Assembly (NCBI GenBank): GCA_016718875.1
Contig: JADKBL010000027.1
Span: 1 to 64,000, forward strand
DNA length: 64,000 bases
Direction: 5' to 3'
From: Bacteroidota bacterium
Lineage (GTDB): Bacteria > Bacteroidota > Bacteroidia > Bacteroidales > VadinHA17
Shown here: positions 53,229-60,375 of the stretch, piece after piece
How positions within the stretch are numbered: position 1 is the first letter of the stretch
How the letters are laid out: each line of letters starts with the position of its first letter
Position numbers and translations under genes: made by a program
Notes under the pieces: generated by a model
Told to the model about the DNA's origin: nothing
The model's input: only the letters and a program-made list of their open reading frames with translations
The model's database searches: none

Positions 53229-54239
53229 ATGACCCGAAGAGAAGTAATCAAAACCGTTCTCGACGGTAAGAAGCCTCCCTACACACCCTGGTCATTCAAA
53301 TTCACTGTTGAAGCAAAAGAGCTTCTGTTGAATCATTATCAAACAAAAGATCTTGATGATGTTTTGCAGAATCATATTCTCGCGCTAGGAGCTGACATAG
53401 GTTTTTTTGACCAGACCGGAGATGACCTCTTCCGCGATGTATTCGGTGCGGTATGGGACCGGAGCATAGACAAGGACATTGGCAATATAGTTGGCTGTGT
53501 CATTAGTGAGCCAACCATGAAAGGCTACAAATTTCCTGATCCACGCGACAAACGATATTTTGCTGATATTGAATCCCGTACAGCAGCCCACCCTGATATG
53601 TTCAGGCTTTTTGAGATAGGATTTTCACTGTATGAACGGGCCTGGACCCTCAGAGGGATGGAGAATCTCCTGATGGATTTCATGATCAATCCCATATTTG
53701 TTCATGAACTCATGGACGCAATTGCCGATTATAATATAGAACAGCTTAAGGAAGCCTGCAAATATGATATTGACGCAGTATGTTTCGGTGATGACTGGGG
53801 ACAGCAAAGCGGACTCATAATGGGATATGACACATGGAAGGAGTTCATCTATCCACGGTTAAAGAGGATGTATAAAGCAGTGCATGATGAAGGAAAGTAC
53901 GTATTTATCCATTCATGCGGCGATGTGGATGAGCTTTTTGATGATCTGGTTGAAATAGGACTGAACAGTTTCAACCCGTTTCAGCCGGAGGTTATGGATG
54001 TACACAGCCTGATGAAGAAATACCGCGGAAGGCTCACTTTTCACGGAGGATTGTCAATTCAGAAGACACTTCCCTATGGTACCAGAGAAGAGGTTATTGC
54101 GGAGTCGCAGAAGCTTCTGAGAGCAGTTGCGGAAGGATCATATATCTTCTCTCCATCACATGCTGTTGAAGGCGATACTTCGCTTGAAAATATGCTGACA
54201 TTTATTAATGAGGCACAAGCACAATTGAAAAAAGCATGA
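53229..54239 (+). CDS. Uroporphyrinogen-decarboxylase-family protein 4
   Basis: This 336-residue protein starts MTRREVIKTVLDGKKPPYTP. It has FGDDWGQQSGLIMGYDTWKE, the family's Asp-Asp-Trp-Gly region, and FIHSCGDVDELFDDLVEIGL with His-X-Cys. The second zinc Cys is absent (FSPSHAVEGD). Among the four copies it is intermediate between the full zinc motif (copy 1) and complete loss (copies 2 and 3). It lies directly upstream of an MFS sugar porter; on the minus strand the porter gene lies just upstream of URO-D 2 and URO-D 1. Confidence 0.78.
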   Translation: MTRREVIKTVLDGKKPPYTPWSFKFTVEAKELLLNHYQTKDLDDVLQNHILALGADIGFFDQTGDDLFRDVFGAVWDRSIDKDIGNIVGCVISEPTMKGYKFPDPRDKRYFADIESRTAAHPDMFRLFEIGFSLYERAWTLRGMENLLMDFMINPIFVHELMDAIADYNIEQLKEACKYDIDAVCFGDDWGQQSGLIMGYDTWKEFIYPRLKRMYKAVHDEGKYVFIHSCGDVDELFDDLVEIGLNSFNPFQPEVMDVHSLMKKYRGRLTFHGGLSIQKTLPYGTREEVIAESQKLLRAVAEGSYIFSPSHAVEGDTSLENMLTFINEAQAQLKKA

Positions 54240-54242
54240 ACT

Positions 54243-54292
54243 CACCCCCAGTGCACTCTGTGTGAACTCTGTGACCTCTGTGGTTAAAATCT
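54243..54292. repeat. CACAGAG-family repeat, half copy
   Basis: GTGCACTCTGTGTGAACTCT followed by GTGACCTCTGTGGTTAAAAT lies between the URO-D 4 gene and the MFS gene. Only the right-hand arm orientation is present. Confidence 0.7.
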
Positions 54293-54321
54293 ATTTTTTC
54301 TATATATCCAAACCACTCTTA

Positions 54322-55722
54322 ATGAAACATAAAAACATCAATACAAAATACGTCCTCTTTCTGTCGGTTGTATCGGCAATGGGAGGACTTCTTTTTGGAT
54401 ATGACTGGGTAGTAATAGGCGGCGCCAAGCCATTCTATGAAAGGTATTTTGACATAACCTCCTCTCCCACCTTCCAGGGATTTGCAATGAGCAGCGCCCT
54501 GTTCGGATGTCTTATAGGAGCCGCGATATCAGGAAATATTACAGACAAATACGGAAGGAAGATACCCCTTCTCTTTTCAGCCTTTCTTTTTGTATTCACA
54601 TCACTGGGGACAGGTGCTTTCAACTCATTCACCGCCTTTATGATTTTCAGGATACTCGGAGGGGTGGGCATTGGTATAGCCTCAAACGTATCTCCTGTTT
54701 ATATAGCAGAGATATCGCCGGCACACATGCGAGGCAAGCTGGTGGCTATCAACCAGTTCACGATTGCCTTCGGAGTACTTACGGCCCAGCTGGCGAACAT
54801 GCTTATTGCCGAACCGGTAGCTGTTGATGCCACTGATGCGATAATACGCGACTCATGGAACGGACAGACAGGCTGGCGATGGATGTTCTGGGCATGTGCA
54901 GTTCCCGCATCACTCTTCTTTATACTGATGTGGCTGGTACCGGAGAGTCCAAGGTGGCTCACAAAGGCAGGTAAAAGGGAAAAAGCCATGAAGGTATTTG
55001 AAAAGATAGGCGGTAAGGAATATGCTATAAAGGAGACAGATGAAATTGCACTTACGCTTACAGAAGCAGAACATCACGGGACGAAGGAAAAGTTCACCAA
55101 TCTGTTTTCAAAGGAGCTGGCTCCAATAATTGTGCTCGGGATACTTCTTGCTGTATTTCAGCAATGGTGCGGCATAAACGTCATTTTCAACTATGCCGAG
55201 GAGATATTCTCTGCGGCAGGTTATGGTATTTCCAGCACATTGTTCAATATAGTCCTGACAGGCACCACGAGCCTTATATTCACTATTATAGCTATGTTTG
55301 TCGTTGATAAGACCGGTCGCAGGCCGCTGATGCTCATGGGTGCAGGCGGACTGGCCATTGTTTATGTAATAATAGCAGCAGGCTATTATTTTGAAGTGAA
55401 GGGATTCTTCATGGTATTCTGGGTAGTGACAGCTATCAGCATCTACGGACTGACCCTTGCTCCCATTACATGGGTTTTGCTTTCGGAGATCTTCCCTAAT
55501 AAGGTAAGAGGGCATGCCATGTCGGTGGCTACATTTGCATTATGGTTCTCGTGTGCGGTACTGACGCTTACCTTCCCCTTTCTTAACAAAGCACTTGGCA
55601 CCTCAGGTACCTTTGGAGTATATGCAACTATCTGTTTTATAGGCTTTTTCTTTATCCTTAAGAAACTTCCCGAGACGAAGGGCAAGTCGCTTGAGGAGAT
55701 TGAGAGGGAGCTGGTCAGGTAG
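54322..55722 (+). CDS. MFS sugar porter (SP family) 2
   Basis: The start at 54322 (MKHKNINTKYVLFLSVVSAM) gives 466 residues; an earlier in-frame ATG at 54262 lies inside the CACAGAG repeat. SP-family signatures: GGLLFGYDWVVIGGAKPFYE, GRKIPLLFSAF, RILGGVGIGIASNVSPVYIA, PESPRWLTKAGKREKAM, DKTGRRPLMLMG and PETKGKSLEEIE. There are twelve membrane helices. It resembles xylose- or glucose-type symporters. It is the last gene of the plus-strand operon and probably supplies the monosaccharide for the isomerase, kinase and dehydrogenase genes upstream. Confidence 0.9.
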   Translation: MKHKNINTKYVLFLSVVSAMGGLLFGYDWVVIGGAKPFYERYFDITSSPTFQGFAMSSALFGCLIGAAISGNITDKYGRKIPLLFSAFLFVFTSLGTGAFNSFTAFMIFRILGGVGIGIASNVSPVYIAEISPAHMRGKLVAINQFTIAFGVLTAQLANMLIAEPVAVDATDAIIRDSWNGQTGWRWMFWACAVPASLFFILMWLVPESPRWLTKAGKREKAMKVFEKIGGKEYAIKETDEIALTLTEAEHHGTKEKFTNLFSKELAPIIVLGILLAVFQQWCGINVIFNYAEEIFSAAGYGISSTLFNIVLTGTTSLIFTIIAMFVVDKTGRRPLMLMGAGGLAIVYVIIAAGYYFEVKGFFMVFWVVTAISIYGLTLAPITWVLLSEIFPNKVRGHAMSVATFALWFSCAVLTLTFPFLNKALGTSGTFGVYATICFIGFFFILKKLPETKGKSLEEIERELVR

Positions 55723-55727
55723 GATAC

Positions 55728-55885
55728 TTGGTGACTGATTCCCGGGGGGGCGGGGTGGATTGTTCGGGTTCCGGGTGCCGGGAAACTGATTCCCCCTTTG
55801 AAGGGGGGCATGGGGATGTGGATTTGTTCCGAGTTGCGGGTTGCGGGTTCCGGGTTGCGAAAATCTGCGTAATCAGCGGGAGATA
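55728..55885. repeat. GC-rich repeat cluster downstream of MFS 2
   Basis: GATTCCCGGGGGGGCGGGGT and GTTCGGGTTCCGGGTGCCGG are followed by a palindrome CCCCCTTTGAAGGGGGGCAT, then GTTGCGGGTTGCGGGTTCCG tandem units and an AATCTGCGTAATCAGCGGGA unit similar to one at about 25.98 kb. It marks the end of the carbohydrate locus. Confidence 0.65.
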
Positions 55886-55989
55886 TTCTTATCAAACAAC
55901 AGCAGCAATATCTTGCATTTAAAGAAATATTTTATTTAATTTTGGTAATAGTGAAGAAGAAAGTCAGTCTGAGTGCAATATAGTATTAT

Positions 55990-56219
55990 CAATCAAGCCA
56001 TTACCGGATAATAGTATTGTGACTGATGGGGCTGTGCCTTGTGGAGGAGCAGTAATTATGGCACAGGCAAAATTTCATTATCTGCGATATTAAAAGGATT
56101 ACAAAGTGCATACAATAGTTACCTTGAAATAGCAGCAGCAGAACAACAGAGATCTACACCCATATTACGGACAAGAGTATTCAAAAGATACGGAGTCCTT
56201 TTGATGATCTTTGAATAAT
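55990..56219 (+). pseudogene. Possible decayed coding fragment, function unknown
   Basis: Two overlapping plus-strand frames look protein-like: SIKPLPDNSIVTDGAVPCGG ... AVIMAQ (about 55989-56070), and then, shifted by one frame, GKISLSAILKGLQSAYNSYL ... LMIFE (about 56068-56219). No start codon or ribosome site is clear. It may be the remains of a gene between the carbohydrate locus and the cassette array. I do not recognise the protein. Nothing else is seen from 55886 to 56301. Confidence 0.25.
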
Positions 56220-56301
56220 AAATTAAATAAAAATGCATCCAAACTCCACAATAACTACATATTTTGCATATTATGTGTAACTTTTGTCCGCATATAAACT
56301 A

Positions 56302-56360
56302 GTTATAGTTAATGGCGGGCAATCAGCACATTGGACAACCTTTCAGCCACTAACTATAAC
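56302..56360. repeat. Left cassette boundary with an extra nested mate
   Basis: GTTATAGTTAATGG at 56302-56315 pairs with CCACTAACTATAAC at 56347-56360, only 45 bp away, and with an identical CCACTAACTATAAC at 57281-57294 downstream of HigBA. TACCGAGACAAATT follows the first mate (about 56380) and precedes the second (about 57241). This suggests a duplicated or nested site, with HigBA inserted into an older empty cassette. Confidence 0.5.
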
Positions 56361-56493
56361 TGAAAAAGCGAGTCATTTTACCGAGACAAATTTCTGCTCT
56401 TTTTACAGGGACCTTACACCTTGACAAATTCGTCTTACCGATAAAATTTGCACCCATCTGTCAGGACTTGGAACAGATAAATGAATAAAAACC

Positions 56494-56523
56494 TTGCAAA
56501 TGTTGTCTAATTAGATAACTTTG
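56494..56523 (+). promoter_or_regulatory. Bacteroidota-type promoter for higBA
   Basis: A -33 element TTG (56494-56496) lies 19 bp upstream of a -7 element TAACTTTG (56516-56523), a perfect match to TAnnTTTG. It lies 25 bp before the toxin start. Confidence 0.6.
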
Positions 56524-56548
56524 TAGTCAATTACAAATTCGACAAGTT

Positions 56549-56902
56549 GTGGCTGGACAATTTTTACGAGACACATTCGTGTATAAAAACTACTTCTGGG
56601 ACTTTTATAAATCTCAGAAACTAATCGTTCAAAAAAAAGTTGATTTTGTAATTGGCATTGTTAGGACACTTCGAATCGTCCCTGAGAAATTTCTTAAACA
56701 CCTCGAAGGGACTGACGGATTGTATGAGATGAGAATCAAAGTGGGCAGTAATATCTATAGAGTGTTCTGCTTCTTTGACGAAGGTAACCTGGTAATTCTA
56801 CTTGGTGGATTTCAGAAAAAGAGTGCAAAGACACCTCCGAGAGAGATTGAAAATGCAGAAAAATATAAAAAGGAATACTTTTATGAAAAATCAAAAAAAT
56901 AA
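56549..56902 (+). CDS. higB: HigB-like toxin (RelE/ParE superfamily, phage Gp49-like)
   Basis: This 117-residue protein, or about 107 if translation starts at the GTG at 56579 (VYKNYFWDFY). The core of the Gp49/HigB family is visible: KVDFVIGIVRTLRIVPEKFL, LKHLEGTDGLYEMRIKVGSN, YRVFCFFDEGNLVILLGGFQ and KKSAKTPPREIENAEKYKKE. The product is expected to be a ribosome-dependent mRNA interferase. The toxin gene precedes and overlaps the antitoxin gene by 20 bp, the usual higBA order. It is the first gene of the cassette array. Confidence 0.85.
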   Translation: MAGQFLRDTFVYKNYFWDFYKSQKLIVQKKVDFVIGIVRTLRIVPEKFLKHLEGTDGLYEMRIKVGSNIYRVFCFFDEGNLVILLGGFQKKSAKTPPREIENAEKYKKEYFYEKSKK

Positions 56903-57194
56903 AAATCTCACATCCTGGGACGACCATCTTGATGAGAAATACGGAAAAGCCGGAACCCCAACACGGGACAAATATGAACAAGGATTTGAAGCTTTCAAAC
57001 TTGGTGTATTGATTCAGGAGGCACGTAAAAAAAGACACCTGACTCAAGAAGAACTCGCGCTTAAAGTCGGGACTACAAAAAGCTACATTTCACGGATTGA
57101 AAATGATGCCAGTGACATCAGACTTTCAACTTTGATGCGAATAATCAGTGATGGATTAGGTGGACATTTGAAATTGACTCTGGACTTAAAATAA
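56883..57194 (+). CDS. higA: HigA-like antitoxin (XRE helix-turn-helix)
   Basis: From the ATG at 56883 (MKNQKNKNLTSWDDHLDEKY) the protein is 103 residues; an in-frame start at 56802 lies deep in the toxin gene. It carries an XRE HTH domain: IQEARKKRHLTQEELALKVG, TTKSYISRIENDASDIRL and STLMRIISDGLGG. It should neutralise HigB and repress the promoter at 56494-56523. After its stop, AAACTACCGCGGACAG resembles the cassette-end motif (AACACGGACAG) in degenerate form. Confidence 0.88.
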   Translation: MKNQKNKNLTSWDDHLDEKYGKAGTPTRDKYEQGFEAFKLGVLIQEARKKRHLTQEELALKVGTTKSYISRIENDASDIRLSTLMRIISDGLGGHLKLTLDLK

Positions 57195-57284
57195 AAACTA
57201 CCGCGGACAGTTTTGTTGATTTAAAGAGACAGCTTTCTTATACCGAGACAAATTCGTTGTACAGTGACAGTTTTAAATTGCCAC

Positions 57285-57575
57285 TAACTATAACAACGCT
57301 GGTATAGGCAATAAGCTTGTCACAATTTTTGCTCGCCACTGTGACAATTTCGCCATGACGATTAACTTCTCACACATCTGCCAACTCTTTTCCGGCTCTG
57401 GACAAATCCTGCATCCGAGACAACTATATCGTTCGCCGGGACTGGCAAAAATTGCGCCATGGTGGCTTGCCCGCCGGGACTCCGACAGCTGGCGGATCGG
57501 CTAAAGTATAGCATGACACAACGGCGGACGGCGCCACCAACGTTTACTACCGCAACCGCCGAGCCGTTATGGGCA
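57285..57575. repeat. attC-like site S1 (291 bp)
   Basis: It starts TAACTATAACAACG (mate of 56302) and ends GAGCCGTTATGGGCA. The inner arms CAATTTTTGC (57323-57332) and GCAAAAATTG (57445-57454) pair exactly. The right end, AACGTTTACTACCGCAACCG then CCGAGCCGTTATGG, resembles the ends of S2 and S4. It contains no gene. Confidence 0.65.
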
Positions 57576-57633
57576 ATTCCGATCCAATAGAAACTCTGCA
57601 AAGAATTAAATATCAGCCTAATGAAAATTTTTT

Positions 57634-57641
57634 TATATTTG
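57634..57641 (+). promoter_or_regulatory. -7 promoter element TATATTTG before the lipoprotein cassette gene
   Basis: TATATTTG matches TAnnTTTG and lies 53 bp upstream of the ATG at 57695. No good -33 TTTG is seen at the expected distance, so this is only a candidate. Confidence 0.4.
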
Positions 57642-57694
57642 CTATAACGCAACCAAAATGGACTTAATATCGTCATCCTTATAAACCCAAGATT

Positions 57695-58519
57695 ATGAAA
57701 ACTATCAACTTTCTAAAAGGATTGATTTTCTCAGCAATCTTGATGTCAGCCTTATTAAGCTGCACAAAAGAAGACTTCTACCCTAATTCCAATGGTTTAT
57801 TAAAGAAGGTTAAGAATGGAGATTACATAACAGAAGAAATTTCATATAATAACCAAAACCTTATTTCAGAAGTCAATAGTTGGTCTTTCTGGAGAAAATT
57901 CTATTATAATAATCAACATCAATTAATAAAAGAGGAGATCGCAGCAAATCCAGCGATGCTCAGTTCGTCAACGTACTCACAAAACCATGAATTTGTGGAT
58001 CCGAATAAAGTAGGTATAACCATGTATTGCTTATTTGAGTATGATAATAGCGGTCTTTTTTTCAGACAACTTAATTATGTTCCAAAAGATGGACAAGATG
58101 AACTAAGATCAATTATTACTTTTGAGTATAATGATAATAACCTCATTGAAAAACTTTTGTTGCATGACGGTAATACTGAACTCACTCAATTCAGAACTTA
58201 TCAATATGATTCTAACAGTAATGTTATAGAAGAGGATTATTATTCTTATCTATTTATTCCAGAAGGTACCGGCCCAAAACACTTATCCAAAACAACCTAT
58301 GAATATGATACATATTTAAATCCATTTAAAATATTTGAGAAATCAAACGGCCCTGGACTTTTCAGAAACAAAAACAATATCACGAAAACAACAACAATTA
58401 ACTATTATCCTTCACCGGGCATTGCTGCTACAATGACATCCCAAAGATCATACGAGTATAACGAAGATACAGGATACCCTACAAGAGTCGTTAATGGGGA
58501 AGAATTTATCTATGAATAA
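57695..58519 (+). CDS. Lipoprotein of unknown function with YD-like repeats
   Basis: This 274-residue protein has a lipobox (MSALLSC, Cys23). The body is made of repeating short strands: EEISYNNQNLISEVNSWSFW, FYYNNQHQLIKEEI, FEYNDNNLIEKLLLHDGN, YQYDSNSNVIEEDYYSYLF and YEYDTYLNPFKIFEKSNG. These resemble the YD/Rhs-like or DUF4595-type beta repeats common in Bacteroidota lipoproteins. No enzymatic motif is visible. It is AT-rich compared with the flanking GC-rich sites. It is the sole gene of its cassette, bounded by exact 10-bp inverted ends. Confidence 0.7.
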   Translation: MKTINFLKGLIFSAILMSALLSCTKEDFYPNSNGLLKKVKNGDYITEEISYNNQNLISEVNSWSFWRKFYYNNQHQLIKEEIAANPAMLSSSTYSQNHEFVDPNKVGITMYCLFEYDNSGLFFRQLNYVPKDGQDELRSIITFEYNDNNLIEKLLLHDGNTELTQFRTYQYDSNSNVIEEDYYSYLFIPEGTGPKHLSKTTYEYDTYLNPFKIFEKSNGPGLFRNKNNITKTTTINYYPSPGIAATMTSQRSYEYNEDTGYPTRVVNGEEFIYE

Positions 58520-58533
58520 CCAAATAACATAAC

Positions 58534-58868
58534 TGCCCATAACACGGACAGTATAATTAATAAGCTCGTCATGGTTTTTGCAGATGCCTCCTACCCTAAC
58601 GAGATTTTAAAATTACGGGGGACAAAACCCAACGCACCACTGCTGTTAACAAAATAACAATACCTGGACTAATAATCAACCCTCTAGCAGCCTTGTACCG
58701 CGACACGCATATAGTTTACAACATTTGTACCCGGATTGCAAAAACCACGCCGTGCCCTCCTTGCACCGGGACAGTTATATGGCTCGCCTGCCGGCGAGTA
58801 CCAGGACAGTTGCCGGATGCTGCGTCGGGTAACGCTTACTGAAACGTACCGCTGGGCCGTTAGCCTTA
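58534..58868. repeat. attC-like site S2 (335 bp)
   Basis: It starts TGCCCATAACACGG (mate of GTTATGGGCA at 57566) and ends GGGCCGTTAGCCTTA. Inner arms TGGTTTTTGCA (58572-58582) and TGCAAAAACCA (58737-58747) are exact complements. The block ACCAGGACAGTTGCCGG (58800-58816) is shared with S4. It has no gene; it is the longest of the five sites. Confidence 0.68.
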
Positions 58869-58915
58869 AATTGAAATATTCTGCTCTCAAAATAGCCTGA
58901 TAACAAACTTCTTAG

Positions 58916-58945
58916 TACCTTTGATAGTATCAAATGATAGTATCA
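58916..58945 (+). promoter_or_regulatory. -7 element and tandem palindromic operator of the fic gene
   Basis: TACCTTTG (58916-58923) is a TAnnTTTG match. It overlaps the perfect palindrome TTTGATAGTATCAAA (58920-58934). A second copy, TGATAGTATCA (58935-58945), follows with centres 13 bp apart. A repressor bound here would block the promoter. The Fic protein itself has a C-terminal winged-helix-like part, so autoregulation is plausible. Confidence 0.65.
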
Positions 58946-58957
58946 AACTGTTTTAAT

Positions 58958-59917
58958 ATGAAACCTCCATATCATGTAACCACCAAGATTCTCCAACTAA
59001 TCTCCTCTATTTCTGAAAAAATTGGTGAGATTAATGCTGCATACTTATATAAACCACCGACTGAATTAAGGAAAAAGAATAGAATTAAGACAATTCAGTC
59101 CTCACTTGAGATTGAGGGCAACTCACTTTCCCTTGATCAGGTAACCGCAATCTTAGACAACAAGAAAGTAATCGCAGCAAAAAAAGACATTCTTGAGGTA
59201 AAAAATGCGATTAAAGCATACGAAAACATTGATAATTATAATCCGACAAGCCTAACCTCGTTCTGTAAAGCTCATGGAATATTGATGAACGGTTTGATTG
59301 AAAATGCTGGTAAGATTCGAACCAAATCAGTAGGAATCCTTAAAGGCTCAATAGTAACACATATCGCTCCTCCTGGGGATTTAGTAAAATCACATGTTAA
59401 GAAACTGTTTGATTATCTTAAAAATGACAAGGATTTAGTGGTAATAAAGAGTTGCGTATTTCACTATGAAATCGAATTCATTCACCCATTTATGGATGGA
59501 AACGGAAGGATGGGAAGACTTTGGCAAACAGTAATACTCAGACAGTATTCACCTGTATTTGAGTTCCTTCCAATCGAGTCTTTGATAAAAAAAAGACAGA
59601 GTGAATACTATCGCATACTTGGAGAATCAGATAATAAAGGTGATTCAACCGGATTCATAGAATTTATGCTTCAGATAATTAACGAATCTCTTGAAGATCT
59701 ATTAACAAATCAGAATGTAAATCTGACTTCTCAGGATCGAATTGACATTTTCAAAGAGAAAATTGGAAATTCGAAATTTAAGCGACAAGATTATATGAGG
59801 CATTTTAAAGACATCTCAACTGCAACTGCAAGCCGGGACTTGAAATTGGCAGTGGATTCTGGAATACTTGACAAATCAGGTGATAAGAGGACAACTTCTT
59901 ACAAATTCAAAAAATAA
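58958..59917 (+). CDS. Fic-domain protein (AMPylase) with N-terminal inhibitory motif
   Basis: The start at 58958 (MKPPYHVTTKILQLISSISE) lies after the operator; the ATG at 58934 lies inside it. The protein has 319 residues. The Fic active site is HPFMDGNGRMGRLWQ (His-Pro-Phe-X-Asp-Gly-Asn-Gly-Arg), complete for adenylyl transfer. The inhibitory-helix motif (S/T)XXXE(G/N) is present near residue 45 as SSLEIEGNSLSLDQV, so inhibition is in cis (class II). The C-terminus (YMRHFKDISTATASRDLKLA) looks like a winged helix. Fic proteins modify target proteins by AMP transfer. It is the sole gene of its cassette. Confidence 0.9.
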   Translation: MKPPYHVTTKILQLISSISEKIGEINAAYLYKPPTELRKKNRIKTIQSSLEIEGNSLSLDQVTAILDNKKVIAAKKDILEVKNAIKAYENIDNYNPTSLTSFCKAHGILMNGLIENAGKIRTKSVGILKGSIVTHIAPPGDLVKSHVKKLFDYLKNDKDLVVIKSCVFHYEIEFIHPFMDGNGRMGRLWQTVILRQYSPVFEFLPIESLIKKRQSEYYRILGESDNKGDSTGFIEFMLQIINESLEDLLTNQNVNLTSQDRIDIFKEKIGNSKFKRQDYMRHFKDISTATASRDLKLAVDSGILDKSGDKRTTSYKFKK

Positions 59918-59922
59918 AAATC

Positions 59923-60222
59923 TAAGGCTAACACGGACAATAAAGTAACTAAGTTCGTCATGCTTTTGCATTGCCTCTGAGCCGTTTACCGGGATTAATA
60001 ACATGCCACTTAGAAAACTTTGTACCCCTGATGCTCTCTGCCGGTTGGCGGATCGGTCAGGGTCTTCGACGCGAACCCTCCAGCCATCACCAAACCTTGT
60101 ACCCGGTCCCGATAGCTCCCGATAGCTATCGGGATATGCAAAAACACATGCCAACCCCGACACCCCTCCTTCGTCGGGGCAGGCTCCCGGGAACTCCTTA
60201 TACCACCTGGCCGTTATGGTTA
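59923..60222. repeat. attC-like site S3 (300 bp)
   Basis: It starts TAAGGCTAACACGG (mate of GTTAGCCTTA at 58859) and ends CTGGCCGTTATGGTTA. An internal TGCTTTTGCAT near 59960 can pair weakly with ATGCAAAAACA near 60137. It contains a TCCCGATAGCTCCCGATAGC ... TATCGGGA insertion of the CCCGATAG repeat family at about 60107-60134. No gene is seen; 60223-60375 holds only the S41 leader region. Confidence 0.62.
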
Positions 60223-60375
60223 ATTGTATCAGGACCTACACTTTATAAAGCTTTAAACCAACTAATATTTCAATTAGCAAAAACCCGACTGCTAAAAAAA
60301 TGACATGGTCGAATATTTAGAGTAAATTTATTCTCGATTAATATCTCGTTATTACAAATCTAACGTTCAATCCTC

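Noticed and set aside
55443..55895. A 150-residue minus-strand open frame at the end of MFS 2
   Set aside because: It runs opposite the MFS gene and through GC-rich repeats; no recognised features.
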